NCBI GenBank assembly: GCA_964588335.1
Contig: CAZPOV010000006.1
Span: forward strand, 62,001 to 126,000
DNA: 64,000 bases
Direction of reading: 5' to 3'
Source of the DNA: JAGQZY01 sp964588335
Lineage (GTDB): Bacteria; Bdellovibrionota; Bdellovibrionia; Bdellovibrionales; JAGQZY01
Position numbers and translations under genes: made by a program. Position 1 is the first letter of the stretch, and every line of letters starts with the position of its first letter. This document shows positions 26,248-34,789 of this stretch, piece by piece. A model generated the notes under the pieces. The model had not been told where the DNA came from. It searched no databases and saw only the letters and a list, made by a program, of their open reading frames with translations.

Positions 26248-26519
26248 TTTTTGTATTGCTGTTCACGGCCGACGTTTTTGCCAAGAGCACGCCCTATCTG
26301 TTAACCCGTTATATTGCTAAAGAGTATTGCAGTTGCCGGTTTGTGGTGAAGCAGTCAGCCAAGGTCTGTAAAAATGAAAACAAGGCGACCAATATTTTAT
26401 TTCGAGTTGATGAGGATCTCGACAAACAGGTTATCACAGTCACCAATATCTTCACGAAAGCCCGAGCTCGCTTTCTCAGTGACAATTACGGCTGCCTTTT
26501 AGTAAAGGACGAATCATGA
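26205..26519 (+). CDS. Small exported Cys-containing protein, unknown
   Basis: 104 residues. A signal peptide (hydrophobic 11-23, ending Val-Phe-Ala-Lys) precedes a short mature domain with Cys-Ser-Cys-Arg, Val-Cys-Lys and Gly-Cys-Leu, likely disulphide-bonded in the periplasm. It begins inside the last 43 nt of the hydrolase gene and shares ATGA with the Mpo1-like gene, so all three look cotranscribed. No family recognised. Confidence 0.7.
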   Translation: MARNNTSFQCIGLVIFVLLFTADVFAKSTPYLLTRYIAKEYCSCRFVVKQSAKVCKNENKATNILFRVDEDLDKQVITVTNIFTKARARFLSDNYGCLLVKDES

Positions 26520-26992
26520 GATCCGATCACGAATGGTTCTCCCTGTACGGAGAAAGTCACCAAAATCGTACCAACAAACTGATTCACTATTTCTGTGTCC
26601 CAGTCATTCTTTACTCTGTGCTCGGACTGCTGGATGCCCTTTCCCAAGCTCCTTACCTTGACCTCCCCATTTCTCTGACTCTGCCGGTCCTGATCAGTGG
26701 TGGGTTGTTTTATCTCATACTCAATTGGAAACTGGGTTTGGTCACCCTCACCGTCTGTGTCTTGATGGTGGGCAGCTTTCGTTTTTATCCGGGTGCCAAA
26801 CCACAGCTTCTGATCCATCTACTTCTTTTTGTGGTGGCTTGGATTTTCCAGTTTGTGGGTCACAAAATCGAGGGAAAAAAGCCGTCTTTCCTACAAGACT
26901 TGGCTTTCTTACTGATCGGTCCGCTGTGGATCATCGACCAGTGGACAGGACGTAAACTCCGAAGTTCCCCTTCTCACAGGGAAACCATTTGA
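26516..26992 (+). CDS. Mpo1/DUF962-like membrane protein
   Basis: 158 residues. The N-terminal His-Gln-Asn-Arg-Thr-Asn-Lys-Leu-Ile-His-Tyr and the late Phe-Val-Gly-His-Lys-Ile-Glu-Gly-Lys-Lys-Pro-Ser-Phe are the conserved histidine-bearing motifs of the DUF962/Mpo1 family. Four hydrophobic segments lie at about 27-45, 52-70, 76-86 and 95-112, plus a final one near 130-142. Yeast Mpo1 is an iron-dependent dioxygenase acting on 2-hydroxy fatty acids; whether the bacterial form does the same is unknown. The start overlaps the upstream stop (ATGA). Confidence 0.85.
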   Translation: MRSDHEWFSLYGESHQNRTNKLIHYFCVPVILYSVLGLLDALSQAPYLDLPISLTLPVLISGGLFYLILNWKLGLVTLTVCVLMVGSFRFYPGAKPQLLIHLLLFVVAWIFQFVGHKIEGKKPSFLQDLAFLLIGPLWIIDQWTGRKLRSSPSHRETI

Positions 26993-27113
26993 AGACTGGC
27001 TTTTAAGTCGCCCTCCTGAGCCTGCTCGCCGAAAGCTGCAAACATTGCAACCACTTTTATCGTTGCCCAATTTAAGAGACAGAGTGGTTTTGAAGATTAT
27101 TCAAGAACGATAG
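26916..27113 (+). other. Open frame without a start codon after the Mpo1-like gene (possible remnant or frameshift tail)
   Basis: In the +1 frame relative to the Mpo1-like gene, codons stay open from 26916 to a TAG at 27111. From about 26980 they read as a plausible protein end, with a Trp-Leu-Leu-Ser-Arg-Pro-Pro-Glu-Pro-Ala stretch and Glu-Arg at the terminus. No ATG, GTG or TTG begins it before its middle. It may be a frameshifted C-terminal extension of the Mpo1-like protein or the remnant of another gene. The rest of the 233-nt gap up to 27225 shows only a candidate promoter. Confidence 0.25.
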
Positions 27114-27165
27114 TAAAAACGGTTTATCTTCAAAACCTTTGGGGGTGTAAAGTTTCCATGTCATA

Positions 27166-27194
27166 TTGGGGTTTTAGGTGGAGACGGCTATAAC
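27166..27194 (+). promoter_or_regulatory. Possible sigma-70 promoter of the YiiX-like gene
   Basis: TTGGGG (27166-27171) and TATAAC (27189-27194) are 17 bp apart. The -10 matches 5 of 6 consensus positions and the -35 matches 3 of 6. It sits 31 bp upstream of the gene start at 27226, which has a TTGGAGG ribosome site. Confidence 0.35.
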
Positions 27195-27225
27195 TTTGGG
27201 AATTCCATAGAGTCTTGGAGGCCCG

Positions 27226-29289
27226 ATGAAAAAGACCGTCTTTTTTTCCGTTTTTATACTTTTCATGCAAACATTCACAGCCAGTGCTCAGCAACAATCC
27301 CATGGTTTGTTTTTTGAACCTGAGATTCCGATTTCAAAAGATTTCAGCGAAGCTGCAATGACTTTGAAAGCCTTTGCCGAAGGTGATGTCGCCGGTGGGC
27401 TTGATGCCAACCAATGCCCTGAGCAATTGGAAAAACTGTATCAATCGGTTTACACTCTATCCCCTGAGCACTTTTTGGCCTCCGGAGTTCGCACGCAAAA
27501 TATTGAAAGTCTTTTGCGATTCGGCGACGGCAATCCACTGCAAAATATTTTTCAAACACGCTTGGCTTTAAGACAACGCTTTAGTGATTGGGTGAAAAAC
27601 GGAGACTTTCAAAATTACCAAGCTTTGCAGGACTGCGGAAATGCTCTGAAAGTGACAACGCGCACTCTCCGCACTTTCGAAGATTACTATGGCCAAATTC
27701 TTTTGCAAGAGTCTGATTTTTTCGACCAACCGGAAGAAGAGCAAAAAACCAAAAAGTTCGCTGGTAACAAATTTCCTCACGCCCTTCTCAATCCTAAATA
27801 TGCCGATGACTACAGCTTCCCCACCGACATGACCGTCACCGGTAGTAGCTTAAAATCCGGTGATATTTTATTGAGCCGAGGCAATGCTTTTACCGGCGCT
27901 GTGATCAGTCGCATCGGACGTGTCGACAATCAGTTTTCTCACCTGGCCATCGTCTATGTCGCTGATGGCTCGATCAAAGAGTTTTTGAATCGCGATAAAG
28001 AGATGCAACCTTTTGTTCCCGGACAAACCTATGTCCTTGAAGCTGTTCTAGATAACGGCTTACAGGTCGTTACCCTAGACTTTTATTTGAAAGAGGACAA
28101 AACCCGTCTCGCCCACTATCGCTACGTTGGCAACGGGCAACAGTCAGAACAACAATTGCAGAAGTTGCGAACCACGGCCGCCCAAGAGCTGGCCGAAATG
28201 GCCGCCACCGGCAAAACGCCCTACAATTTTTCCATGGACATGAACAGCCGTGAAACCCTGTTCTGCTCGCAAGCCGTGGCCTTTGCCTACTCTCGTGCCT
28301 GCGATGAGCTGAACATGGATTGCCAAATGAGCGCCATGGCCACCGCCGAGAATACCGGTCATCAATACCCCTTCCCCATTCTTTCAACAGTCATCGAAAA
28401 AAACGATGAAGGTGAATACGTCAATCAATTGGCCAATTTGTTACAACTGGAGGGCGAAAAGGTGTTTGCTCCCTCAGATGTGGATATGGATCCACAAATC
28501 GAATTGGTGGGAGAATGGCGACAGTATAAAAATATCGCCGGCCGCCGTATTCACGATATGATTTTCACAAAAATCTTTCAGTGGATGGAGCAAGGAGGCT
28601 ACAAGTTTAAAAGCAGCTCACCGGTGGTTGACGATTTAAGTTACGTGGGATTGCTGCTTGCCTCGTCTTTCGAAAAAATGCCACCTAACACTCCAGAGTC
28701 TTTTGTGAAAGGCACCATGCTGGCCGCCTATCTGGTTGAGTCCCCTGGCCTGAATCGAATCGGTCGTAGCATCGTTGATCGATTGTTAAAGACCAAGAAA
28801 GTCGAGCAACTATTAGAAAGAATCGATGATCCCGCGGCGGCCCGACAGTTTTTAAAACTTTCAAAATTGGGCATTCAATCCATAAGTGAACTAGAAAACC
28901 CCAGCCTGGGAGCCGCCGGTGAAATCTTAGATTTGGCGACATCCTCTTTACAAGATGCGGGTGTCGATCAATTGGACGAAGAAGAAGTGATTTCAAGAAT
29001 GAACTATATTCGTGATTTGGTTGAAAGTGGCCGACTGGTTGAGATTCTTTCCTTTGTCGGACTGAATAAAGAGATGCAGACTTTTCGTGACGGCTATGTC
29101 GAGAAATATGGTTATGCTCCCACCGATTATATCTACGATCGCTTTTTAGAGTTGCACCGAGTGACTGCTTGTGAGCGTTATCAGAACGGTGAAGGTGACT
29201 TTTTTCACCACCTTTTCGCAAAAGACTTTTCTGGCGATCCACAAACAGCCTGTGACACTGAACAATTGGACTGGAGACTCAAATGGTAA
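27226..29289 (+). CDS. Exported YiiX-like (permuted NlpC/P60, papain-like) amidase
   Basis: 687 residues with a clear signal peptide ending Ser-Ala-Gln. The central region (about 205-360) matches the YiiX/permuted NlpC-P60 fold: Leu-Lys-Ser-Gly-Asp-Ile-Leu-Leu, then catalytic His239 in Phe-Ser-His-Leu-Ala-Ile-Val, Glu272 in Leu-Glu-Ala-Val, and catalytic Cys347 in Leu-Phe-Cys-Ser-Gln-Ala. An N-terminal domain (about 25-200) and a C-terminal helical region (about 400-687) flank it and are not recognised. It may cleave amide or peptide bonds in peptidoglycan or a lipid; the substrate is unknown. It overlaps the following gene by 7 nt. Confidence 0.8.
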   Translation: MKKTVFFSVFILFMQTFTASAQQQSHGLFFEPEIPISKDFSEAAMTLKAFAEGDVAGGLDANQCPEQLEKLYQSVYTLSPEHFLASGVRTQNIESLLRFGDGNPLQNIFQTRLALRQRFSDWVKNGDFQNYQALQDCGNALKVTTRTLRTFEDYYGQILLQESDFFDQPEEEQKTKKFAGNKFPHALLNPKYADDYSFPTDMTVTGSSLKSGDILLSRGNAFTGAVISRIGRVDNQFSHLAIVYVADGSIKEFLNRDKEMQPFVPGQTYVLEAVLDNGLQVVTLDFYLKEDKTRLAHYRYVGNGQQSEQQLQKLRTTAAQELAEMAATGKTPYNFSMDMNSRETLFCSQAVAFAYSRACDELNMDCQMSAMATAENTGHQYPFPILSTVIEKNDEGEYVNQLANLLQLEGEKVFAPSDVDMDPQIELVGEWRQYKNIAGRRIHDMIFTKIFQWMEQGGYKFKSSSPVVDDLSYVGLLLASSFEKMPPNTPESFVKGTMLAAYLVESPGLNRIGRSIVDRLLKTKKVEQLLERIDDPAAARQFLKLSKLGIQSISELENPSLGAAGEILDLATSSLQDAGVDQLDEEEVISRMNYIRDLVESGRLVEILSFVGLNKEMQTFRDGYVEKYGYAPTDYIYDRFLELHRVTACERYQNGEGDFFHHLFAKDFSGDPQTACDTEQLDWRLKW

Positions 29290-30599
29290 AATCGACTTTA
29301 TTTGTTTTGCTTTGTTTCTTTTTAATAAACCCACTGCAGGCGCAAGATATTGAACTGCCAAGCCCTCCAACCACCGACCGTCACCAGTATCAGCTGGTTG
29401 TTGTGAACTATGGTGACACTGTTTTGGCAACCCAAGTTCAGGAGTCGCTGGCAAAGGACTTTCTACAGGCCATGGGGCAGCTGGGGCTCAGCACCCTGTC
29501 GGTTGATTCGCTTAAGAATTTGCAAATGAATTTTAAATCGTTTCATGAACAGTTGGCGTCGGCTCTGGTGCGAGTCAACGATGCTCTTCCCACCGATGAA
29601 GCCATTGCTATGAACATTGTCTATCTTCCTGTAGCGCAAGAGTCTTTAGTTGTGAAAAACGCCACTCTTTCAAATCTTGAAATTTCAGGGAACTGGGCGC
29701 CAGCCGCTCAGGCTTTAAAAATTCAAACGGTGCAACTGACGACCAATTCGACGATGGGTGACGCCGAGTTTGAATGGTACACGTCAGTTTCCAACAGCTT
29801 GGCTTTGCACAATCAAAGCATGAGCCAACAGACGGATTCTCCCGGCTTGTTTTTTTCGGCCCTGCAGATGCAAATGAGTTTGCAAAAAGATCAATCATCG
29901 ATGCAATTGCAAATACTGGCGGGCCTGGATCAACAGAAAATCACACTTGATAAAGTTAACGATCAAGTTCGTATTGACGATATGGTGGTTCCGGGCTTCA
30001 CCGACATTATTGATCAAAACGCTGATGTTCCTATGGCGGAAGCGCCCGGTTATATATCAAAAACTCCAATGATGGTGATGAGCACGGCCTTTGTGCAAAG
30101 CCAGTCGCAAAAGCCTTTGGAACTTGGCCTGGCCTTAGGAGCTTTCAATGGATTGGGAGGAGCATGGACAGGCGTCAATGTCGTCGATGAGTTTGCTTTG
30201 GCTGGGACGGCACAACCCTCTGAAGTGGGTGCGGAACAGTGGCTGAACGAATGCCAAGCCCGCATGACCAGTGTTCCCCGTTTACAGGGCACTTTAGCTC
30301 GCGGTGCGATCGGAAATGGAAAGTTGGGTGAGCTTGTGGAAAAATCCGATGTCGGTATCGGCTTTCACTTTTTCAATATGTGGTTTCAATTCAACGATCA
30401 GGGCGAACCCTATATTGCCCCGGGAAATCTTGATGTCCGCGTTGCTTTGGCTGGCGGCTTGGGGGGTTTCGCCGAATGCATTGTTATGGGGGATGTGAAT
30501 GAGCAACTCTCAGGCGAGTTGAACGCCACCATCAAAGCGCAATTGGAAGAGCTTCTTGAGGTCAATTCTTTGGCTGACGAATTACTGAGCCAGTTCTGA
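29283..30599 (+). CDS. Secreted protein of unknown function, partner of the YiiX-like amidase
   Basis: 438 residues with a signal peptide ending Leu-Gln-Ala-Gln-Asp. The mature protein is rich in Gln, Met and Leu with many beta-prone stretches. A Gly-rich motif lies near residues 270-285 and another near 380. Only one cysteine pair is obvious (Glu-Cys-Gln and Glu-Cys-Ile). No domain recognised. The 7-nt overlap with the amidase gene implies coordinated translation and a shared task. An outer-membrane or cell-surface location is possible. Confidence 0.7.
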   Translation: MVKSTLFVLLCFFLINPLQAQDIELPSPPTTDRHQYQLVVVNYGDTVLATQVQESLAKDFLQAMGQLGLSTLSVDSLKNLQMNFKSFHEQLASALVRVNDALPTDEAIAMNIVYLPVAQESLVVKNATLSNLEISGNWAPAAQALKIQTVQLTTNSTMGDAEFEWYTSVSNSLALHNQSMSQQTDSPGLFFSALQMQMSLQKDQSSMQLQILAGLDQQKITLDKVNDQVRIDDMVVPGFTDIIDQNADVPMAEAPGYISKTPMMVMSTAFVQSQSQKPLELGLALGAFNGLGGAWTGVNVVDEFALAGTAQPSEVGAEQWLNECQARMTSVPRLQGTLARGAIGNGKLGELVEKSDVGIGFHFFNMWFQFNDQGEPYIAPGNLDVRVALAGGLGGFAECIVMGDVNEQLSGELNATIKAQLEELLEVNSLADELLSQF

Positions 30600-30707
30600 T
30601 TGAATAGCCGCCGGTGAGATCTGCGGAGTTGAATGAGTTTCGGCTCCATAGGAGAAACGGTATCCAAGAATCATTAGCAAATAAATCAGGCATCCTATGA
30701 GGCGCAT
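30582..30707 (-). CDS. Possible 41-residue exported or membrane peptide
   Basis: The ATG at 30707 has a strong AAAAGGAG site six nt upstream. The product begins with a hydrophobic signal-like segment (Leu-Ile-Gly-Cys-Leu-Ile-Tyr-Leu-Leu-Met-Ile-Leu-Gly) followed by a short polar tail. Its end overlaps the last 18 nt of the convergent upstream gene. The good ribosome site and export-like composition support it, but the small size leaves room for chance. Confidence 0.45.
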   Translation of the reverse strand: MRLIGCLIYLLMILGYRFSYGAETHSTPQISPAAIQSELAQ

Positions 30708-30953
30708 GGGGGCTCCTTTTGACTGTTTGAAGTGCCTGTATTTTAAGTGATTGACGCGCCTCATTCTATTTTAAAGATCTTTTCTGAAATCTGTATAAGA
30801 TAGTGGCAATTTTTCATACCTTCGCAGCTCAGCATATCCGGTATTTCTTGGCTCACTGGGACATTCTCAGGTATCTGTAAGAATTCTTCAGGGTAACACT
30901 GGCCTAGCAAGTGCTTATTCGATAAAACAAAAAACCTTAAAAGGGGGATATTT

Positions 30954-31382
30954 ATGTCAGGTGTTAACAAAGCCATCATCGTTGGACGTCTTGGAACGGA
31001 TCCTGAAGTCAAAACAGTCACGTCGGGACAAACTGTTTGCCGCCTCAGCGTTGCAACCAGTGAAAATTGGACGGACCGTGATGGTCAAAAACAAGAAAGA
31101 ACCGAATGGCATCGGGTTGTGGTTTGGGGTCGTATGGCCGAGGTCTGCGGACAACATCTAGCCAAGGGCCGTCAGGTTTACCTAGAAGGCCGCTTACAAA
31201 CACGCTCTTGGGAAGACCAACAAGGCGTTAAGAAGTACACCACCGAGATTGTCGCCAGTACGGTGCAATTCTTAGGCGGTAACGATCGCAGCAGCCAGTC
31301 GCAGAGCATGGGCGGCAACATGGGCTCACAAGATTTTGGTCCAGAACCCTCTTTTGATAGTTCTGAAGAAATTCCTTTCTAA
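30954..31382 (+). CDS. ssb: Single-stranded DNA-binding protein
   Basis: 142 residues. An OB-fold domain (about 1-105) carries Asn-Lys-Ala-Ile-Ile-Val-Gly-Arg-Leu-Gly, Thr-Glu-Trp-His-Arg-Val-Val and the Gly-Arg-Leu-Gln-Thr-Arg-Ser-Trp strand. A flexible Gly/Ser/Gln linker ends in the acidic tip Glu-Glu-Ile-Pro-Phe, the docking site for replication and repair partners. AAGGGGG precedes the start. The gene stands alone, not beside uvrA or rpsR. Confidence 0.96.
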   Translation: MSGVNKAIIVGRLGTDPEVKTVTSGQTVCRLSVATSENWTDRDGQKQERTEWHRVVVWGRMAEVCGQHLAKGRQVYLEGRLQTRSWEDQQGVKKYTTEIVASTVQFLGGNDRSSQSQSMGGNMGSQDFGPEPSFDSSEEIPF

Positions 31383-31395
31383 GTCACTGAATCAG

Positions 31396-31418
31396 GCCAC
31401 CATTAAGACTTTGGTGGC
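31396..31418 (+). terminator. Weak terminator-like hairpin after ssb
   Basis: GCCACCA and TGGTGGC form a 7-bp GC-rich stem with a 9-nt loop, 14 nt after the ssb stop. The following tract (TTAAGTCCTT) is only moderately T-rich, so efficiency is doubtful. Confidence 0.4.
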
Positions 31419-31611
31419 TTAAGTCCTTAAAAACTCTTAATATTTATACGTTTTGGACTTGGCCACGCCCTGTTCTTTTCCTATCATATTGTGAAGGAGA
31501 TCAATTTTTCCGCTCACTTGTGTGAGTTGGAAATTTTGACCTCTTGAAGAGACCATTTGTTTCTGACCCATCAATCGGGCCGCAAATCAATGAACTCTAA
31601 TAGGAGTGAAT

Positions 31612-32511
31612 ATGCACCATCAGGGATCCATCTCGAAATTCGTTCTTTTGTTTTTTGTCGCCATACTGTTTGTGGTTCAACCCTCTTGGGCGGGTCGAGT
31701 CGTTAAAGTTAAAGGTAAAAAAGTTTTTATTATCTTGGATCAAGAAGAAGTGGGCGCCACTTCTAAAGGCGACAATCTCTACACCACCACCCGAGCCGGA
31801 AAAAAACGTGGAATCGTTACCGTGCGCGCGATTAAAGGCAATAAGGTCATTGGCCAACTCCGTAAAGGTAAAGCCGCCAGCCGAATGTTGACGAAGGCGC
31901 GCAATAAAGGTCCTCGCAAAAAACAACGCCGTCGTGACGATCCAATGATGATGGAAGATGCCAGCGAAGTGGCACAAACAGAAGTGTTGGAAAGAAGCGA
32001 ATTCCCAGAAATGATGTTTGGATTGGTTGGAACCTATGGTCAGGCCACGCAGAATGTGGCCAACGTGGCCGATATGTCGGGCTCTCTTCTTGGTGTCAAA
32101 GCGGTTTTTGATTATGAGCTTTTTAGCAACTTTGGAGTCAAAGCTCGCTTAGGAATGGATATGCTTTCAGTGACCGGCTCGAATGGTGGCGCTGAATTTC
32201 AAACTGACATCAACTACCTGACTCTGGATTTCTTTTTGCGCTATTACGTTATTCGCGGCAACAGCTTTGGTCTGTTTTTAAATGGAGGACTGGGTATTTA
32301 CTCTCCTATGTCGACCGACCTGGGCTCCAACGCCGCCCTTCAAGAAGACTCGATTTCAACAACAAGTGTTGGGATTCTTGGCTTAGGAATTGCCATTCCT
32401 TTGGGAGGCATGGAAATTCAATTGGGCGCTGACTATTTTATCTTTCCACCTTCTGACGATGTCGAAACCAGCGTCTTCGGCGCCAAACTCGGTTTGCTTT
32501 TTGGTATTTAA
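31612..32511 (+). CDS. Outer-membrane beta-barrel protein with basic N-terminal domain
   Basis: 299 residues from the ATG at 31612 with TAGGAG upstream. The signal peptide ends Ser-Trp-Ala-Gly. Residues about 30-115 are strongly basic (Lys/Arg) and contain a short beta-type module (Val-Lys-Gly-Lys-Lys-Val-Phe-Ile) like a small SH3 or KOW domain. From about 135 onward amphipathic strands suggest an eight-stranded barrel, with the final strand at the C terminus. It could bind peptidoglycan or lipopolysaccharide through the basic part. Confidence 0.72.
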   Translation: MHHQGSISKFVLLFFVAILFVVQPSWAGRVVKVKGKKVFIILDQEEVGATSKGDNLYTTTRAGKKRGIVTVRAIKGNKVIGQLRKGKAASRMLTKARNKGPRKKQRRRDDPMMMEDASEVAQTEVLERSEFPEMMFGLVGTYGQATQNVANVADMSGSLLGVKAVFDYELFSNFGVKARLGMDMLSVTGSNGGAEFQTDINYLTLDFFLRYYVIRGNSFGLFLNGGLGIYSPMSTDLGSNAALQEDSISTTSVGILGLGIAIPLGGMEIQLGADYFIFPPSDDVETSVFGAKLGLLFGI

Positions 32512-32527
32512 TTCCAAGCGTCCTGTT

Positions 32528-33958
32528 TTATAACTCCGCCAAAGAATCAATATACTCAATTTTTTCATCGAAGCTGAGAGGCTTCGATGGCAAAGCCTCT
32601 TTCAAGAGATCCTCTGCCGGCGTTAGAAACTGACTGAAGGCTCCGGCTTTTTTGACAACCACAACACCCGCACTCGATTTTTCAACCAATGCATATTGTG
32701 GACTGACTTGGCTGGTGTACAAATTAGCACCTGTTCCGGTCACCTCTTTCAGCCAGCTTACTAAAAAGTAATCTTTATCGCCATTGGAGGAAAAATACAT
32801 TGTTGAGACCTCACTCATCGAAGCCGCTGTGGCTTCAAACAATTGACTGACTTCTTTGAGGTCGAGAGCCGTTTTAGGAGAAGAGGCTTCAGAACCTGTT
32901 TGCAAAGCCTGCTGTAAGGTTTCAATGGCTTGTGAATTGAAATCAGACGTGCTTAAAACCGCCCATGGTCGCCCCTCAGTGGAATGATGACCTTGAATGC
33001 TTGAGGCTTGCAACAGAACCGTAACCTTCTTTTGCAACAGTCCTTGAGCATCAAACAGATTGATAAAAATGAGGTTCTTATAATACTGATACACGTTTTT
33101 ATGAAGTGTCATCCCACTTCCACAAAAAGACAGACCCTGTTTCGCTTGAACGGCTAAATACTGTCGCACTTCCGCAAACCCCATCAAATGCACAAAGGCA
33201 CGAGCAATAGCGGGTGAGGGAATGTCTCCGGAACAGGCTTTTAAATTCACCGAAGTTGCTAAGTCGTTTGTCGAAATGAGAGACCCCTTACCGATCTGAG
33301 CCACAATGGTCCCTGCGTATTGTCTATCACAAACCAGGGCGCCGCCTGAGTCATGTCCCGAAACATGGGGCTTCCCCTGTAAGGCAATAACTTGATCACG
33401 ATGCTCGACAAACTGATCTGCTTTCACTTTTTTAGCGTGTGCCACACCCCAATACATATAATCATTATAGCCTGTACCAACCAAGGAGCAGCTTCCCGAT
33501 GCAATTTTCGCTGCGATGTCGTCAGCACTCATCAACGCCATGGGAGTTGCGGCCAGAACTTCTGATGAAGGTAGCTCAATCACAGCAACATCTTTGCGAA
33601 CTCTTTCCGACTCGGTCACGGCCAGACGTGGATTCAATGGTCCTTTTTCATCTAAGAAATTCCACTGGATGTCCTGTTTACCAAACACCTTGGGCACATC
33701 GGTCAAACAGTCGACCAAAAGAGCCTCGAACTGATCGTGGTAAAATCCGTAACCACAGTGGCCGGCTGTTCTCAATTTATTGGAGCCGATAACAAATGCC
33801 GAACATGACATTTCAGCCTGCGGTTGATTGTTGAGCACAGGAACAATCTGGCAAAGTTGAGTCGGAATTTGCTCAGCACTTTCACCACCAACAATAGCTG
33901 AGGCTGAAAGTGGTAAGACAAGGCTGATCGCGATAACCAGGCGTTTAAATGTCGGCAT
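32528..33958 (-). CDS. Secreted trypsin-like serine protease (S1 family) with C-terminal extension
   Basis: 476 residues. The signal peptide ends Ser-Ala-Ser-Ala and is followed at once by Ile-Val-Gly-Gly, the classical N terminus of activated S1 proteases. The catalytic triad is visible: His67 in Thr-Ala-Gly-His-Cys-Gly, Asp123 in Lys-Asp-Val-Ala-Val-Ile, Ser204 in Gly-His-Asp-Ser-Gly-Gly. The protease domain ends near 280. A further ~200 residues of unknown fold follow, perhaps for substrate or surface binding. Because Ile-Val-Gly-Gly lies at the predicted signal cleavage site, no propeptide seems needed. It would suit extracellular digestion, possibly via T2SS. Confidence 0.9.
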   Translation of the reverse strand: MPTFKRLVIAISLVLPLSASAIVGGESAEQIPTQLCQIVPVLNNQPQAEMSCSAFVIGSNKLRTAGHCGYGFYHDQFEALLVDCLTDVPKVFGKQDIQWNFLDEKGPLNPRLAVTESERVRKDVAVIELPSSEVLAATPMALMSADDIAAKIASGSCSLVGTGYNDYMYWGVAHAKKVKADQFVEHRDQVIALQGKPHVSGHDSGGALVCDRQYAGTIVAQIGKGSLISTNDLATSVNLKACSGDIPSPAIARAFVHLMGFAEVRQYLAVQAKQGLSFCGSGMTLHKNVYQYYKNLIFINLFDAQGLLQKKVTVLLQASSIQGHHSTEGRPWAVLSTSDFNSQAIETLQQALQTGSEASSPKTALDLKEVSQLFEATAASMSEVSTMYFSSNGDKDYFLVSWLKEVTGTGANLYTSQVSPQYALVEKSSAGVVVVKKAGAFSQFLTPAEDLLKEALPSKPLSFDEKIEYIDSLAEL

Positions 33959-34333
33959 GTGATTCCCCTATTGATTAATGGACGTTGCTGGATTGGTGAG
34001 AATGGCAAACTTTGGAGCATGGGGAAATCAGCAAAATCGAGCCTGTATTTTCTTCCTTTTGCAGGCTTTTCTTTTTCACAAAAGGCAAAAAAAAACGACC
34101 AGGCTTTGGGGTCCTGGTCGAAAAAGGGGGATATGGGATCGTACTCTCTATATAAGCAATCGCAGGGCCAAGGCCTGCCAAAAAAATCTTTAGTAATTCT
34201 AAATATTTACAGAAAACCCTGGCATCCTTAAGCTGTAAAACTTCTGAATTGACGCCAATTATTGTCACTCTTTTTCGGAGCCAAGCTGAAGAGACCGGCC
34301 CATCGCCTCCATAAAAAGAGCCTTGAAAAGGTC
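33959..34333. other. Intergenic region (375 bp) with one terminator
   Basis: No credible gene is seen on either strand; the open frames crossing it lack protein-like composition and good ribosome sites. It holds a leftward terminator at 34087-34120. The part next to the protease gene (33960-34080) probably carries the protease promoter, but no clear hexamers stand out. Confidence 0.5.
34087..34120 (-). terminator. Rho-independent terminator (leftward)
   Basis: CGACCAGG and CCTGGTCG form an 8-bp stem with a 9-nt loop. On the minus strand the stem is followed by nine T residues. It would end transcripts from the DUF4156-like lipoprotein gene about 210 nt downstream of its stop, and it insulates the protease gene. 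Confidence 0.75.
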
Positions 34334-34615
34334 CTACTGCACCAACGCTTGTTCACATTGATAGGCAAATCCAGAGCTATCGCCTGTTTGCACCAGGAGA
34401 TTACCACCTTTATCGGCGACCTGATTTTTCATAGCATTGATACTTTCGACGGTGGCCCCCCACCATGACCAATCGGCCCAAACTTGTCCCAAGGGCTTGC
34501 AGTCGGCGCCTGCTTTTTCACTGACCATGACGTGCTGGGCTCGTGGGTCCAATGTTCGACAACCCGCCATCAAGACAGTGGCGAAAATGGCAATAATTAA
34601 AGAGTGGCTTTTCAT
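34334..34615 (-). CDS. DUF4156-like lipoprotein
   Basis: 93 residues. The signal ends in Met-Ala-Gly-Cys, a lipobox. The mature part has Cys-Lys-Pro-Leu-Gly-Gln-Val, Trp-Trp-Gly and Gly-Gly-Asn-Leu-Leu-Val, ending Tyr-Gln-Cys-Glu, in the order seen in DUF4156 (RcsF-like fold) lipoproteins with two conserved cysteines. RcsF itself senses outer-membrane stress, but no Rcs genes are present here. A stand-alone gene. Confidence 0.7.
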   Translation of the reverse strand: MKSHSLIIAIFATVLMAGCRTLDPRAQHVMVSEKAGADCKPLGQVWADWSWWGATVESINAMKNQVADKGGNLLVQTGDSSGFAYQCEQALVQ

Positions 34616-34789
34616 AAGATCTCCATTGCAATGAGCGAATTTGTTAGATCGGATCTATAATGAAGACAAGGAGATTGCAATATCTTGAAAGTCGTTAGTT
34701 CAAGGAATTGACTGAATTGGAAATAAGACACCCCCAAAAGACTCTGTACCAAAAGCTTTTAGGAGGATGTCTCGATTATCGGTGTCTGT

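Noticed and set aside
34130..34200. Possible tRNA on either strand next to the 34.1 kb terminator
   Set aside because: The T-arm-like segment has no pairing stem and no acceptor or anticodon arms can be formed.
33975..34268. Leftward 97-residue frame between the protease and the DUF4156-like gene
   Set aside because: It runs through the terminator hairpin, has no ribosome site and no protein-like pattern.
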